Positions 1-7,747 of a stretch of DNA of 28,953 nt are shown here, piece by piece. Numbering within the stretch: position 1 is the stretch's first letter; every line of letters begins with the position of its first letter. The position numbers were made by a program, and so were the translations under genes. The notes under the pieces are model-generated. The model saw only the letters and a list, made by a program, of their open reading frames with translations, made no database searches and was not told the origin of the DNA. Source of the DNA: DAOTVD01 sp034437075 (GTDB lineage: Bacteria; Chloroflexota; Anaerolineae; Aggregatilineales; J027); assembly GCA_034437075.1 (NCBI GenBank), contig DAOTVD010000187.1, positions 1 to 28,953 of the forward strand, in the 5' to 3' direction.

Positions 1-42
1 CAGCATTAGCGCAAGTAAAAAGAGTGTACGGGGTTTGAACAT
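1..42 (-). CDS. Start of an exported protein, probably a further cytochrome c maturation component (partial)
   Basis: Only the first 14 codons lie in the window, reading MFKPRTLFLLALML: a basic start followed by a hydrophobic run, as in a signal peptide or membrane anchor. The ATG lies 5 bases past the ccmF stop. Its ribosome binding site (GTAGGAG) is inside the last ccmF codons, so the two genes should be translationally coupled. In ccm operons a CcmG-type thioredoxin or a CcmH-type protein commonly follows ccmF, so one of these is the natural guess. The visible residues cannot identify the protein. Confidence 0.6.
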   Translation of the reverse strand, partial: MFKPRTLFLLALML

Positions 43-47
43 GGCGG

Positions 48-2198
48 TTAATCTCCTACGGCGCCGATGGGCTGGCTTTTCACATGTGGCGTGGTCGGCT
101 GCGTAACGGTTTTGCGTTCGCGTTTGGGGAAAACCGCGACCACCGTCCCGACAATCATCAGAAACGCGCCCCACCAAACAAGGCTCACCAGCGGGTTACG
201 ATAAACTCGGAGGGTGACCTGATTGCCTTCAAAGAAGGTCAACAGGACGTAAACGTCATTTTCAATAGTGCTATGTACCCCAGCGATGGTCATGGGGCTG
301 CTATCCTGGCCGAAGAAGTCGCGGCGGGGGCGCAAGCGTGTCACGAATTCATCGTCGCGCAGCAAGGCCACATCCACGATCAACATCGAGCGATCATCAT
401 CCGCAATGGCTTCGGACATTTGCTCGTAGCGCACGGTATAATCCGCGATGTCGATGGTGTCGCCAGGGTTAAGCGTTTCTTGACGGACTTCCTGAAAGGC
501 CGTACTGGCGATGATGCCCAGGCCCATAATCACCACGCTCAGGTGGATGATGTAGCCGCCATAGCGGCGCCGGTTGCGCCCGATGAGCGTGCCCAGCGCG
601 ACAAACCAATTTTCGCCATGGGCATGGCGGCGTGCTTCGGCACCTTTATAGAATTCCAACAGGGTCGCGAAGCCCGCAAAGGCGACGATGCCAATCCCCA
701 GCGCCACGATGGGTTCACCCAAGAACACCACGCTAGCAATGGTCGTGATGAAAGCCAACAGAGTCGGCAAGCCCGCCGCGCGGCCCAAGCGCTGAACCGA
801 AGCTTTACGCCAAGCCGCCAGAGGCGCTACGCCCATCAGGATAAACAAGACCAAGAACAGCCAAGGCGTGATTGTCTCGTAATATTCGCGCCCCAGGTTG
901 ATGGTATTGCCCATCAGGCCCGCGTCGCGCAGCAGCCCGGTAACCAGTTCGCTCCAGGTGCCCCAGAAGACGACCAAGGTAATCGCCAGGAAAACCCAGT
1001 TATTGAACAAGAACAGGCTTTCGCGGCTGATCATGCTTTCGAGTTCGTGGTCGCTCTTGAAGGCGTTTTGCTGGCCGCGCCACAGGAACAAGCCCAAGCA
1101 CAATATCATCGTTGTGCCCAAGAACAAGCCCATGGGGATAGCCAGCGGGCTTTGCGCGAAGCTGTGCACGCTGCTCAGCAGGCCGGTGCGCGTGGCCACG
1201 GTGCCGAATAACATCAGCAAATAGGTCAGGATAATCATGAAGATGTTCCAGCCCTTCAGCATACCGCGCCGTTCTTGGATCATCACGCTATGCAAAAAGG
1301 CCGTTCCGGTAAGCCAGGGCAGCAAGGACGAATTCTCCACTGGGTCCCAGCCCCAGTATCCGCCCCACCCGAGCACGTCATACGCCCAGCGCCCGCCCAA
1401 GACGATGCCCAGGGTCAGGAACAACCAAGCGATAAGGCTCCAACGGCGGGTGGCGCGCAGCCAGCCCAATCCTAAATCGCCCCGCGCCAAAGCGGCCACG
1501 GCAAACGCAAAGGGGATCACAAAACCCGTGAAGCCCAAATATAAGAGCGGTGGATGGATAATCATGCCAGGATGACGCAGCAAAGGACTCAGCCCACGGC
1601 CATCCATGCGCGCCTCGGGCGCCATGGGGAAGGTTGCGTCCGGCTCGGTGAAGTACGTCTGCCCCCCGCTATATTGATACGGGTAAGCAATTTGCGCGCC
1701 GTCGGGTTGCAATACAGCCGTTTGGATGCTGTCATCGGGCATGGCCCAGGTGCGCGCGAAAGGATTTTCGAAAAAGTTGTTCATTAAAAGGAAAAACGCC
1801 AGCGTACCACCAGTGACAACCATCACCCAGGGCATCAGCTTATATTCGGTCTTCCAGTTTAGAATCAGGGCCGCGCCTATAAAGAGGCTGATCGTCCAAG
1901 ACCAGAACGCCAACGAACCGGCTTGCCCACCCCATAAAGCCGTAACTTTCAGGGTGTCGGGTTGGGCGTCTTTGCTGACGCTGCTGACATACGAAAGCTC
2001 ATACATGCCCGTTACTTGAGCATAAATGAGAATGCTACAGACAATGGTCAGTAGAGGAAAGCTGAGCCATAGCGCATTGCGCCCGGCGGCGATGGCCGTT
2101 GCTTGGGCGGTGAAGGCTCCGTAAAGCGAGAATAGGATGCCCAGCAAAGTGGCGACGAATGCGAAGAAAAGTGCGGCGATGCCAAATTCGACCAACAT
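48..2198 (-). CDS. ccmF: Cytochrome c heme lyase subunit CcmF
   Basis: CcmF takes heme from CcmE and attaches it to the CxxCH cysteines of apocytochrome c on the outer face of the cytoplasmic membrane. The 716-residue protein is strongly hydrophobic with many membrane segments. The tryptophan-rich WWD motif lies at about residues 268-292 (RWAYDVLGWGGYWGWDPVEN). Histidines of the family's heme-ligand regions are seen at RHPGMIIHPP (about 208-217) and SSVHSF (342-347). Length is normal to slightly long for the family; the extra comes from an acidic, Tyr-rich loop at about 151-198, where Escherichia coli CcmF has only a few residues. It starts 6 bases after the ccmE stop with GGAG upstream. The family assignment is secure; the function of the loop is unknown. 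Confidence 0.95.
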   Translation of the reverse strand: MLVEFGIAALFFAFVATLLGILFSLYGAFTAQATAIAAGRNALWLSFPLLTIVCSILIYAQVTGMYELSYVSSVSKDAQPDTLKVTALWGGQAGSLAFWSWTISLFIGAALILNWKTEYKLMPWVMVVTGGTLAFFLLMNNFFENPFARTWAMPDDSIQTAVLQPDGAQIAYPYQYSGGQTYFTEPDATFPMAPEARMDGRGLSPLLRHPGMIIHPPLLYLGFTGFVIPFAFAVAALARGDLGLGWLRATRRWSLIAWLFLTLGIVLGGRWAYDVLGWGGYWGWDPVENSSLLPWLTGTAFLHSVMIQERRGMLKGWNIFMIILTYLLMLFGTVATRTGLLSSVHSFAQSPLAIPMGLFLGTTMILCLGLFLWRGQQNAFKSDHELESMISRESLFLFNNWVFLAITLVVFWGTWSELVTGLLRDAGLMGNTINLGREYYETITPWLFLVLFILMGVAPLAAWRKASVQRLGRAAGLPTLLAFITTIASVVFLGEPIVALGIGIVAFAGFATLLEFYKGAEARRHAHGENWFVALGTLIGRNRRRYGGYIIHLSVVIMGLGIIASTAFQEVRQETLNPGDTIDIADYTVRYEQMSEAIADDDRSMLIVDVALLRDDEFVTRLRPRRDFFGQDSSPMTIAGVHSTIENDVYVLLTFFEGNQVTLRVYRNPLVSLVWWGAFLMIVGTVVAVFPKRERKTVTQPTTPHVKSQPIGAVGD

Positions 2199-2204
2199 AT
2201 GCGA

Positions 2205-2759
2205 TTACTCCGTAGATGATGCGGCTTGTTCAGGGACGTCGTCAGAATAGCGGGTGGGGCATTTCAGCAAAACCTGGTTGGCGTAGAAGTTGCCGTCTTC
2301 GCCCAGGTGGCCTTCGACAATGGCCTGCGCTTCATGCTGTAATAAGTCGGGCATCTCGGCATTATGCCAAATGATGTTCAGGCGTTGGCGGTCGGGGTCT
2401 TGCAGTGCGTCATAGAGCACGCGCGCCAGGCCCCCACTTTCGCGGATGGTGTCGTTATCGGCTGGGATATGCGCGATAGTGAAGTAGAGTTCTTGGGTTT
2501 CGGGGTTAAACTGGATGGTATCGCCATCAACCGCCCCGGCAATGCGCGCGTCCTGGTCGATATAATCGCCCGGTGCGGCCATCAACTCATCGACAGTCAT
2601 ATAATAGCTGCCGGTACCAATGGCCTGGAAAAACAAAAACGCGACCACGCCGATGAGCACCACGCCGACCAGCAAATATCCGTAGCGCTTACGCGACACA
2701 CTACGAACCTCCGCATTGGCGGCTTGCTCGGCAGTCTTTTCCCATGTGATTTGTGCCAT
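2205..2759 (-). CDS. ccmE: Cytochrome c maturation heme chaperone CcmE, CxxxY variant
   Basis: CcmE is a membrane-anchored OB-fold heme chaperone that receives heme and hands it to CcmF. The 184-residue product has a basic N-terminus, one membrane helix (about 28-47) and the typical beta-rich domain (YYMTVDELMA, YIDQDARIAGAV, LYFTIAH, AIVEGHLGEDGNFYANQVLLKC). In most bacteria the covalent heme ligand is the His of an HxxxY motif. Here the same place reads CPTRY (residues 167-171), the CxxxY form described in archaea, Desulfovibrio and some other bacteria. The frame stays open far upstream, but the ATG at 2759 gives the correct family N-terminus, with AAGGG before it. First visible gene of the ccmE-ccmF operon. 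A short acidic tail follows the CxxxY motif. Confidence 0.93.
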   Translation of the reverse strand: MAQITWEKTAEQAANAEVRSVSRKRYGYLLVGVVLIGVVAFLFFQAIGTGSYYMTVDELMAAPGDYIDQDARIAGAVDGDTIQFNPETQELYFTIAHIPADNDTIRESGGLARVLYDALQDPDRQRLNIIWHNAEMPDLLQHEAQAIVEGHLGEDGNFYANQVLLKCPTRYSDDVPEQAASSTE

Positions 2760-2788
2760 GATAGCCCTTGTATTTAGTTGAATGTTTG

Positions 2789-2815
2789 ATTGTAGTATAG
2801 AGAAGAAACGTACAA
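2789..2815 (-). promoter_or_regulatory. Possible promoter of the ccmE-ccmF operon
   Basis: On the minus strand a TTGTAC (-35-like, 2810-2815) and a TACAAT (-10-like, 2789-2794) stand 30 bases upstream of the ccmE ATG. The spacer is only 15 bases, shorter than the usual 17, so this is a weak call. It sits in the divergent space between ccmE and the cytochrome gene. Confidence 0.3.
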
Positions 2816-2976
2816 GATTGACGGAAAACTGACGAACCTCATAGCTGATTGATGCTAAATGGCTAGGCATCGTGTGTGGAGGATGCAGTAAAGTAAGATC
2901 ACCCCGTAACAGGGCCCCGCAACGGCCACTTTTACGGCATGCTAACCGACAATGTAGCAGGATATGCAAACCACTT

Positions 2977-4512
2977 ATGCTCAGACATTTCCTACACCGC
3001 CCGAACCTTCGCATTCTTGTGCTGCTCGCGCTCGGCGTCCTGTTTTCCGGTTGTATTTCGACCTCCTCCGAACCCGAGATCGCCAGCACGCGCGTCGTAG
3101 ACGAGCCACCGCCCACCCGCGCCCCAGCGGCAGAAGTCGCCCAAGCCGAGCAGGCGGCCCCGCCCGCCGCTTTTGATGCCAGCGTGGGCGCTGCCCTATA
3201 CGAAACCTCCTGCGCGCCCTGCCACGGCGAAACGGGCGGCGGGGATGGCGGCGCTGCCGCCGGGTTTGACTGCCCCATGCCCGCCTTTATCGAAGGCGAT
3301 GCCGAGATGACCCTGCGCGAATGGTACGACATCACCTTCGGGGGCCTGCGCACCAGCGAAAATTGCCTGATGCCACCCTGGAGCAACCAACTTAGCCCGG
3401 ACGAAATCTGGCAGACGGTCGCCTACTCCGCCAGCCTGCGCTATGACGAAAGCCTGGCCCCGCAGGGCGAAACCATCCTGGCCAGCGCCCAAACCGCCGA
3501 AGATGTGTCCTATCTGCGCGATACTGACTGGCAAGCCGGCATCACCGATGCAGACATCCTGGCCGCGCTAGCTGATAATTCGCTAGAAGGCTACGACCTG
3601 CCCGATTTGAGCGACAATGAACAACAAGCCGCGCTGGTGTACATCCGCGCGCTACCGTTTGAGGCCCCGCCCGCCTCCGATGCAGGTAGCGCCGCGCAGT
3701 CTGACCCAGTCGCCACCGAAGACGCGCAAAACGCCACCGATGACCCGGCCCCGCCTGATGATCCAGTCGCGACCGAAGACGCCAGCGCGCCGCCGGCTGG
3801 GGCCCCGCCGCAAGGCTTCAACCTGGATGAGGCCGTTTCCACGCCCGAAGGCCCCACATTCACGCTAACGGGCACGGTCACGAATGGCACCGAAGGCGCC
3901 GATGTGCCGGATGATCTGATCGTGACCGCGCGCGTGGCCGCGCTCAACCAGCAAGGCCAGCCCGGCGAAGTCTATCGCGAACAAGTGACCATTAACGCAG
4001 ACGGCAGCTATACCTTTGAAGGGCTGCCCCTGCGAGACGATGCGCTGGGCGTCGTGCAAGCCGAGCACGCCGGGCTGCTGCAACTCGGCCCGCAATTCTT
4101 TTTGGATGAGGTCGAAGGCGACACCTTCACGATGGATTTGATCATCTACGAAACCACCGACGACCCCAGCACCATCAGCGTCGGCTATACCGAATATCTG
4201 GTGGATGCCGTCGTCAGTGAAAACGCAGCCCTGGTCTACCAAACCTGGGAATTCCTGAATGAAAGCGACCGCATCTACACGGGCGACGAAAACGGCCAGA
4301 CCATCACGGTGACCTACCCGCCGAATGCAACGGGCCTGGAAGTCAACTCGTTTGGCGACCCCACCGAACGCTTTACGCGCGTGGAGCAAGACGACGGCAG
4401 CATCGTCTATGTGGATAACGCCCCCGTCTTCCCCGGCTTTAACGACCGCATCGTGACGACTTTCGGCACAGGCTACGATGGCGAATTCAGCGTGGAACAA
4501 ACCTTCCCCTAG
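2977..4512 (+). CDS. Membrane-anchored mono-heme cytochrome c lipoprotein, N-terminal part of an amber-interrupted gene
   Basis: The start at 2977 puts a clean lipoprotein signal at the N-terminus, with the lipobox ending in Cys26 (LFSGC); the frame is open further upstream but without such a signal. A class I-like cytochrome c domain follows. CAPCH (79-83) binds heme c, and Met132 in ENCLMPPW is the probable axial ligand. Cys99 and Cys130 could form a disulfide. A Pro/Ala/Asp-rich linker holds a repeated DPVATEDA unit, then comes a carboxypeptidase-regulatory-like beta domain (FTLTGTVTNGT ... INADGSYTFEGLPL) and a second beta region. The frame stops at TAG (4510-4512), but the same frame continues without a break into the next feature, which supplies the missing end of the beta domain, a membrane helix and a cytoplasmic tail. 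It is divergent from the ccm genes and is a plausible client of them. The partner redox enzyme is unknown. Confidence 0.85.
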   Translation: MLRHFLHRPNLRILVLLALGVLFSGCISTSSEPEIASTRVVDEPPPTRAPAAEVAQAEQAAPPAAFDASVGAALYETSCAPCHGETGGGDGGAAAGFDCPMPAFIEGDAEMTLREWYDITFGGLRTSENCLMPPWSNQLSPDEIWQTVAYSASLRYDESLAPQGETILASAQTAEDVSYLRDTDWQAGITDADILAALADNSLEGYDLPDLSDNEQQAALVYIRALPFEAPPASDAGSAAQSDPVATEDAQNATDDPAPPDDPVATEDASAPPAGAPPQGFNLDEAVSTPEGPTFTLTGTVTNGTEGADVPDDLIVTARVAALNQQGQPGEVYREQVTINADGSYTFEGLPLRDDALGVVQAEHAGLLQLGPQFFLDEVEGDTFTMDLIIYETTDDPSTISVGYTEYLVDAVVSENAALVYQTWEFLNESDRIYTGDENGQTITVTYPPNATGLEVNSFGDPTERFTRVEQDDGSIVYVDNAPVFPGFNDRIVTTFGTGYDGEFSVEQTFP

Positions 4513-4521
4513 GATGTCGAG

Positions 4522-5016
4522 ATGGCGCGCGTGTTTGTCTCGCAGCCGCGCGGCTTACGCGCCGAAAGCGACCAACTCGAAGCCGCCGAGCCGGGCGATT
4601 TCAACGGCGTCACCTACGAAGGCTATCGCTTGACTAACACGCCCTTGGCGGCAGGAGAAACCCTCAGCTATCGTGTGTATCGCGACCCAGAAGCCGCCGC
4701 CGCTGCCCAAGCAACAAACGTCACCGGGAGCAATGACGCCAATGAAAGCGGCAACTTCCTAGAAGATAACGCCATGCTGATTATCGGCCTGGGCGGGTTG
4801 CTCGTGCTCGCGGGCGCGGTCTTTTTGTGGTACGACCTGCAAAAGTCCCGCCTGAAGACGGCCACCGCTGGCAGCGCCGGGGGCAATCAAGATGGGGTGT
4901 TGTCGGCCATCGCGCGCCTGGATGAACGCTACGAAGCGGGCGAAATCGACGATGCGACCTACCAAGAACGCCGCGCCGCCCTGAAAGAAGCCCTGCGCGA
5001 CGACCTGCGCCAATAG
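4522..5016 (+). CDS. C-terminal part of the interrupted cytochrome protein: beta domain end, membrane helix, SHOCT-like tail
   Basis: This 164-codon frame is in phase with the cytochrome gene and begins three codons after its TAG. It has no signal peptide. It begins inside a beta domain (MARVFVSQPRGL ... YRLTNTPLAAGETLSYRVY) whose first half is in the upstream frame. One membrane helix follows (about residues 85-107, AMLIIGLGGLLVLAGAVFLW), then a short helical tail, LDERYEAGEIDDATYQERR, resembling a SHOCT motif. Read through the TAG, the whole would be one protein of about 680 codons: lipid-anchored outside, with a C-terminal membrane anchor and a cytoplasmic tail. AGGA, overlapping the stop, sits 7 bases before the ATG, so separate translation by reinitiation is possible. 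Nonsense mutation, sequence error or readthrough cannot be told apart here. Confidence 0.7.
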   Translation: MARVFVSQPRGLRAESDQLEAAEPGDFNGVTYEGYRLTNTPLAAGETLSYRVYRDPEAAAAAQATNVTGSNDANESGNFLEDNAMLIIGLGGLLVLAGAVFLWYDLQKSRLKTATAGSAGGNQDGVLSAIARLDERYEAGEIDDATYQERRAALKEALRDDLRQ

Positions 5017-5049
5017 ATTTGCGCCAATATGAAAGAAGATGCTCCGCGA

Positions 5050-5081
5050 ACGGGTGGCCCTATGTGGGTCGCCCGTTTTTT
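5050..5081 (+). terminator. Rho-independent terminator after the cytochrome gene
   Basis: ACGGGTGGCCC (5050-5060) pairs with GGGTCGCCCGT (5066-5076) over 11 positions, two of them G-U pairs, with a 5-base loop. A run of six T follows at once (5076-5081). It lies 34 bases after the stop of the second cytochrome frame. Confidence 0.88.
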
Positions 5082-5092
5082 CTGCATGGCGC

Positions 5093-5098
5093 TATAAT
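5093..5098 (+). promoter_or_regulatory. -10-like box for the hydrolase lipoprotein gene
   Basis: A perfect TATAAT lies 29 bases before the ATG at 5128 and directly after the preceding terminator. No convincing -35 box stands 17 bases upstream. Confidence 0.45.
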
Positions 5099-5127
5099 CT
5101 GAAAAAGTTCGCACACGCTCAGGTTAT

Positions 5128-6186
5128 ATGCGCCGCTACTTCGTGATCGTTGTCCTTATCCTGATCTCGCTCGTTGGGCTGGCCGCCTGCGGTCCATCCC
5201 CCGCGCCGACTGCCGCGACCGAAGCGGTCGATGATCCGCCGCGCGTGACGCCCTCGCCCAGCCCAGCCCCCACAATCCCGACCCCGCCGCCGCCCCTAGA
5301 CGAACGCGGCCAACCGCATCCGCTGAGCATTGACTATCTGCGCGCGCGCGATTACCCCGGCAGCGATTTCGTCACCGAGCAAGCCCTGGCGCCGGGCATC
5401 AATTACACGCAAGCGGTTGTCTCATATCAATCCGATGGGCTGACCATCTACGCCCTGTTGACCGTGCCCCAAGGCCCCGCCCCGCCGGGCGGCTTCCCGG
5501 TGATTATCTTCAATCATGGCTATATCCCGCCGGAGATTTACCGCACGACAGAGCGCTACGAAGCCTACGTGGACGCCTTCGCGCGGAATGGCTATATCGT
5601 CGTGAAGCCGGATTATCGCGGGCATGGTTTTTCGGAGGGCGAACCCGAATCGGCGTATGGTAGCCCCGGTTATGTCATCGACGTGCTAAATGCGCTGGCC
5701 ACCGCGCGCCGCCATCCGCAAGCCGACCCCCAGCGCGTGGGTATGTGGGGGCATTCGATGGGCGGCTTCATCACGCTGCGCGCCATGGTGGTAGACCCAA
5801 CCATCCGCGCGGGGGTCATCTGGGCGGGGGTGGTCGTCTCGTATGCGGATTTATTCGCGGATTGGTTCCGCAACCGCCGCAGTTGGCGCGGCACCATCGT
5901 GGAGCAATACGGCCTGCCGCAGGATAACCCCCAGTTTTGGGCGGCGCTGTCGGCCAATAGTTACCTACACGAGTTATCCGGCCCGGTGCAGATTCACCAC
6001 GGCACAGGCGATACAGTCGTCCCCTATGCTTTCTCGGTCACGCTGGATGATGAAATCCGCCTGGCCGGGGGCCATACCGAACTCGTGCTGTATGACCGGG
6101 ACGACCACAATATCGCGCGTAACCGAGACATCGCGCTCGTGACCTCGGTCGTCTTCTTCGACCAACATGTGCGCGGGGCGAATTGA
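5128..6186 (+). CDS. Secreted alpha/beta hydrolase lipoprotein (prolyl oligopeptidase / dienelactone hydrolase type)
   Basis: The 352-residue product starts with a lipoprotein signal (LVGLAAC, lipidated Cys21) and a long Pro/Thr-rich tether (about 22-58) that would hold the enzyme away from the membrane. The hydrolase core follows. FNHGY (128-132) fits the oxyanion-hole strand, GHSMGG carries nucleophile Ser210, GTGD gives acid Asp296, and DRDDHNI gives His327. The order and spacing fit S9-type peptidases or related acyl esterases. The substrate cannot be read from the sequence. It has its own -10 box and lies after a terminator, so it is probably monocistronic. The next gene is convergent, with only 3 bases between the stop codons. 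Confidence 0.88.
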   Translation: MRRYFVIVVLILISLVGLAACGPSPAPTAATEAVDDPPRVTPSPSPAPTIPTPPPPLDERGQPHPLSIDYLRARDYPGSDFVTEQALAPGINYTQAVVSYQSDGLTIYALLTVPQGPAPPGGFPVIIFNHGYIPPEIYRTTERYEAYVDAFARNGYIVVKPDYRGHGFSEGEPESAYGSPGYVIDVLNALATARRHPQADPQRVGMWGHSMGGFITLRAMVVDPTIRAGVIWAGVVVSYADLFADWFRNRRSWRGTIVEQYGLPQDNPQFWAALSANSYLHELSGPVQIHHGTGDTVVPYAFSVTLDDEIRLAGGHTELVLYDRDDHNIARNRDIALVTSVVFFDQHVRGAN

Positions 6187-6189
6187 CCC

Positions 6190-6738
6190 TTACGCTTCGC
6201 AGTTATCCACAGCGCTACTTGTGGATGGCACATCAAACGAGGCTTCAAAGCTCACTTCGTCGCCATCTTCATTCGGCATGCGGATAACAAACGAGCCAGT
6301 GAAGGGTTCTAGCGGGCCAGCGGGCATGTTCTCAATGGTCAGGCGTCCGTCGCCCTCGTCATAGGTCGTGCCATCATGCCGAATGGCGATGCTGTAGCCC
6401 ACGCCAGTTTCCGCTTCGGGCTCGTCCAGACCAAACAGGACATACGTCCCGGCGGAGGCCCCTACCGGAAGCATCATCAATATCTGACCATCATCCGAAC
6501 GGGCATTGACTTCAAACACATCGGCATCATCGCCCGCCCCATTGCGGCATTCAAAGCGGGCATTCGCGAAAGAGAAGTCCCAATCTAGCGCGCCGGTGGC
6601 CACACCTGTGATGTGACTATCGCCGGTAGCGCCCTGGTTAAGGTCAGCGTCGTTCGTGTCGTCGTCATCGCCACACGCGGCCAAGAGCAAAACAGCCAGC
6701 AGCCATAATCCGATCCAGCGGGTTTGGGGAGCGCGCAT
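6190..6738 (-). CDS. Small secreted lipoprotein of unknown function
   Basis: An upstream ATG at 6765 exists in frame, but the one at 6738 has AAGGAA at good distance and directly begins a compact lipoprotein signal (RWIGLWLLAVLLLAAC, lipidated Cys22), so 6738 is chosen. An acidic stretch (GDDDDTNDADLN) follows the Cys. The remaining 150 residues look like one beta-rich domain. It includes ITGVATGALDWDFSFANARFE and ends in FEASFDVPSTSSAVDNCEA; two Cys (around FECRNG and the C-terminus) could form a disulfide. I do not recognise the family. It is convergent with the hydrolase lipoprotein. Confidence 0.8.
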   Translation of the reverse strand: MRAPQTRWIGLWLLAVLLLAACGDDDDTNDADLNQGATGDSHITGVATGALDWDFSFANARFECRNGAGDDADVFEVNARSDDGQILMMLPVGASAGTYVLFGLDEPEAETGVGYSIAIRHDGTTYDEGDGRLTIENMPAGPLEPFTGSFVIRMPNEDGDEVSFEASFDVPSTSSAVDNCEA

Positions 6739-6778
6739 GAGATTCCTTTCTGATACATGTGACATGATGTTGCTTTTG

Positions 6779-6784
6779 ATTATA
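6779..6784 (-). promoter_or_regulatory. -10-like box for the small lipoprotein gene
   Basis: TATAAT on the minus strand, 40 bases upstream of the ATG at 6738. No clear -35 box is visible at the usual spacing. Confidence 0.35.
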
Positions 6785-6835
6785 GCAAGCTCCCCCCGGG
6801 CACGGATTTGGTCATTAGGTCACCCTCGGCCCTAA

Positions 6836-7009
6836 GGCTTTTCCAAGATTTAAATTATGCCGATTGCTATTGCCGAAAGGCGTACATTCTTGATTTTACC
6901 CCCCGCTAACTCCCCCGAATTCGGGGAGAGAACTTACGCGCGCGCATCGTAGCCCCTCCCCAAATTCGGGGAGGGGTTGGGGAGGCGTAATTATTTTTCT
7001 GGAAAAGCC
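6836..7009. repeat. MITE-like element, copy 1 (GGCTTTTCCA ends)
   Basis: A 174-base element bounded by a perfect 10-base terminal inverted repeat: GGCTTTTCCA (6836-6845) and TGGAAAAGCC (7000-7009). Weaker inverted similarity continues inward to about 26 bases (about 19 of 26 match by eye). The core holds nested C-rich/G-rich palindromes around GAATTC. A close copy with the same ends is at 15295-15473, and a core-only relative is near 25103-25248. There is no coding capacity; short frames inside are artefacts. It fills most of the 361-base space 6739-7099; the rest shows nothing except the lipoprotein's -10-like box. Confidence 0.85.
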
Positions 7010-7099
7010 CCAAAATCTCTGCCAAGCCCCGGTTTGATGCAATCGCCCTGCTGCCAGCACGGGCTAGCATCTGATGCGGGGGGGCGCTATGATGAGAGC

Positions 7100-7672
7100 A
7101 TGATGAAACGACGCCCACCCGCCGATAATTACCCCGACGAATTTGATACGCCCGCTTATGTGCGTTACCGGCCAGGGATGCGGCCTGGTCTTTGGCATAC
7201 GCTGCGCCAGAATGCCCGGCGTGGGCTGGTCACGGTGTTGGTGATTCTTTTGTTGGCGCTCAGCTTTACGGCCAGCCTATTTGTTTTGCCCGCACCATCG
7301 TCCCAGGTGGTGGTCATCTTGCCCACTCCGACGCCCGTCGGCGATATTACGGGGGATTTTCCGCCCGCCATTATCCAAAACTCCATTACGCTCCCGGCGC
7401 GCATCAATAATACGTTGGCCCCCGGCACGGGGCGGGGCTATCGCTTTTTTGCGCAGCCGGGCGTTACCTGGCGCGTGACGATCACATCGTCGGCGAATTT
7501 TGACCCAACGCTGGTGTTGTATAACCCCGATGGCACGGTGCAAGAGATCAGCACCGACCCGGCCAACGGTATCTTGCTAGAACCGAACCCCGGCAGCGCG
7601 CAATATGGCGTGCTGGTGCAGGCGGATGATAACGGCGGGGAATATACATTGCGCATTTTTCCTGAAAACTAA
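7100..7672 (+). CDS. Membrane-anchored protein with an extracellular PPC-like beta domain
   Basis: Two adjacent ATGs (7100 and 7103) begin the protein, about 190 residues; the frame is open further upstream, but that part lies in the repeat. A GAGAG stands just before the ATG as a weak ribosome binding site. A charged cytoplasmic part of about 45 residues (RRPPADNYPDEF ...) is followed by one membrane helix (GLVTVLVILLLALSFTASLF), a short PTPTP tether and an outside domain. That domain resembles bacterial pre-peptidase C-terminal (PPC) domains: LAPGTGRGYRFFAQPGVTWRV, FDPTLVLYNPDGTV, NGGEYTLRIFPEN. No catalytic motif is seen. A binding or structural envelope role is an inference. Confidence 0.82.
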   Translation: MMKRRPPADNYPDEFDTPAYVRYRPGMRPGLWHTLRQNARRGLVTVLVILLLALSFTASLFVLPAPSSQVVVILPTPTPVGDITGDFPPAIIQNSITLPARINNTLAPGTGRGYRFFAQPGVTWRVTITSSANFDPTLVLYNPDGTVQEISTDPANGILLEPNPGSAQYGVLVQADDNGGEYTLRIFPEN

Positions 7673-7747
7673 CCCATAGGTCATCTCTACCCAAAAGCGC
7701 GCGCGGCGGGTATCCTAGAGGCGCAAACGAACAGTATTCAGGCAACT

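Noticed and set aside
84..1211. Long open frame (375 codons) on the plus strand opposite ccmF
   Set aside because: It is antisense to a gene with a full set of CcmF motifs. Its product is a low-complexity Gln/Ala/Arg-rich string with no domain.
2760..3386. N-terminal extension of ccmE up to 3386
   Set aside because: The extension runs antisense into the cytochrome gene. The normal CcmE start and a ribosome binding site are at 2759.
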